Of a DNA stretch of 64,000 nt, positions 62,930 through 64,000 are shown in pieces. The first letter of the stretch is position 1; each line of letters starts with the position of its first letter. The stretch is from positions 1 through 64,000 of the forward strand of contig NZ_JAGYJK010000014.1 of the NCBI RefSeq assembly GCF_018402175.1, read 5' to 3'. Under the pieces are notes generated by a model. That model was not told the origin of the DNA. It saw nothing but the letters and a program-made list of their open reading frames with translations, and ran no database searches. The translations under genes were made by a program, and so were the position numbers. The DNA comes from Yoonia sp. (GTDB taxonomy: Bacteria > Pseudomonadota > Alphaproteobacteria > Rhodobacterales > Rhodobacteraceae).

Positions 62930-64000
62930 ATGACGGTACGGCCGGGGCCAGAACGGTCCGATACTTACCCCGCCTGGGTGCCAGAGGCGGTCCGCAATTA
63001 TCTGGTGCATACACAGGACGGCATGTCGATCCGCGCCTTGGCGCGGGCGCAGGATTGTCACCCCTCCACGGTGCTGCGCCAGGTCCGCAAGCTGGAAATC
63101 CGCCGCGATGACCTGCTGATCGATGGCGCGTTGAAATCACTGTCGGCGCAGGCCGGCGCCGGTCCCCGCAACCTGCCGAAAGGAACCGCACCAATGACCC
63201 GCGATGCCCAGCTGCCCGCGCCCGACCAGACCGCGCCCCTGACCCAGGCTCGCATCGACCAAGAGGCACGGCGCATTCTGCGCCGGTTGTGCGAACCGGG
63301 GGCGGTGCTGGCGGCGGCGCGCGACATGCCGACAGCCGTGGTGGTGCGGCAGGGTCAGGCAGGCGACCAGCTGCGCACCACCAGCGTGGACCGCGAAATC
63401 GCCCAAGCCATGGCGCTGAAAGACTGGATCGCCTGCACCGACCCCGATGCGCGGGTTGCGCGCTATTTCATCACCGCGACCGGCCGTGCAGCACTGCGGC
63501 GGTTGACGGCGCAGGACGAAAACCGCGCCGGTGGCTTTGGCGACAAACCCAGCGCAGCGGCGGATGATATGGGCTGGGACATCGTCACCCTGGATCACGA
63601 TCACCGTGGCCAGATGCGCTATCACGTCACCGAAAGCCCGCTAATCGGGCTGGCCCGGCGGCGCGACCGCGATGGCGCATTGTTCTTGTCGCGCGATCTG
63701 GTCACCACCGGCGAACGGCTGCGCGAGGATTTTGAACTTGCACAGCTGGCCACCGGCGATGCGACAGGCTGGGATCAGGCCGCAATCGGGCAGCTGCCAG
63801 TGCTGCGCGCAGATGCAGCACCGGCAGCCAAGGCGGCCTATGACAGGGTGCGCGCCGCGCTGGCCGATCTTGGCCCCGGTCTGGGCGATGTGGTGCTGCG
63901 CTGCTGCTGCCTGCTCGAAGGGCTGGAGCAGACCGAAAAAACCATGGGCTGGTCGGCGCGGTCGGGCAAGATCGTGCTGCGCATCGCATTGGACCGGCTG
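62930..64000 (+). CDS. DUF6456-like HTH protein (runs off the window)
   Basis: The frame from ATG 62930 (MTVRPGPERSDTYPAWVPEA) is open to the end of the window, 357 codons. A helix-turn-helix-like segment GMSIRALARAQDCHPSTVLR lies near residue 33. The C-terminal half (DDMGWDIVTLDHDHRGQMRY, GLARRRDRDGALFLSRDLV, GERLREDFELAQLA) resembles the DUF6456 domain of alphaproteobacterial regulators. AGGAAAGGAACAGGAAA is the ribosome site. Probably a DNA-binding regulator; target unknown. The stop is outside the window. Confidence 0.8.
   Translation, partial: MTVRPGPERSDTYPAWVPEAVRNYLVHTQDGMSIRALARAQDCHPSTVLRQVRKLEIRRDDLLIDGALKSLSAQAGAGPRNLPKGTAPMTRDAQLPAPDQTAPLTQARIDQEARRILRRLCEPGAVLAAARDMPTAVVVRQGQAGDQLRTTSVDREIAQAMALKDWIACTDPDARVARYFITATGRAALRRLTAQDENRAGGFGDKPSAAADDMGWDIVTLDHDHRGQMRYHVTESPLIGLARRRDRDGALFLSRDLVTTGERLREDFELAQLATGDATGWDQAAIGQLPVLRADAAPAAKAAYDRVRAALADLGPGLGDVVLRCCCLLEGLEQTEKTMGWSARSGKIVLRIALDRL

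Overview
The window looks like chromosomal DNA of a Rhodobacteraceae species of the Roseobacter type. It is GC-rich and carries guaA beside a non-pyrrolysine MttB-like methyltransferase and DUF6477/DUF6456-type proteins. It also has many sugar ABC transporters and many remnants of integrases, IS elements and prophage. This placement is inference from gene content; no rRNA or marker phylogeny is available here.

Layout. (1) 307-2481 is a secreted giant MORN-repeat protein. (2) 2632-8039 is a decayed integrated element: an intact tyrosine integrase, then a DUF6880-like gene and a topoisomerase III gene, both broken by several single-base frameshifts. (3) 8240-16702 is a carbon-uptake operon (binding protein, two permeases, a 62-residue membrane protein, two ATPases, a DhaK-DhaL kinase) with a divergent LacI-type regulator and two 30-bp-spaced palindromes between them. 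(4) 17200-23028 is an AfuABC-like transporter with an inositol-monophosphatase-family enzyme and a divergent histidine phosphatase; sugar-phosphate uptake is the best guess. (5) 23311-24633 is phage debris (broken integrase, truncated ParB-like protein). (6) 24709-45626 is a ~21 kb sugar catabolic island. One part is a clear oxidative L-fucose route: fucose dehydrogenase SDR, fuconate dehydratase, BDH2-like SDR, UxaA-family dehydratase, COG3618 lactonase, aldo-keto reductase and FucU mutarotase. The other is a tightly coupled five-gene module with no pathway I recognise: BtpA/SgcQ, M42/SgcX, FGGY kinase, PHI-like SIS isomerase and a creatininase-family enzyme. A Tat-exported binding protein, two permeases and one ATPase serve the island.

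(7) 45981-47757 is an isolated lysis cassette (holin-like protein, endolysin, nested Rz/Rz1 spanins) ending at a strong terminator. (8) 47860-53550 is an IS graveyard. It has three IS1380-type 3' ends, one on each side of a methyltransferase gene and one touching the start codon of a secreted protein. It also has tRNA-Arg(CCG), an att-like direct repeat ending in a half tRNA-Arg, a cupin and an IS5-type fragment. (9) 53897-58650 holds truncated envelope/polysaccharide genes, a NusG/RfaH-type antiterminator and a small regulator-membrane protein pair. (10) 59158-64000 returns to ordinary chromosome: guaA, the MttB-like gene, a DUF6477-like gene and a DUF6456-like gene running off the window.

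Many broken genes here differ from an intact reading frame by single-base indels, several at G or C homopolymers. Real decay and residual sequencing error cannot be separated by reading alone.
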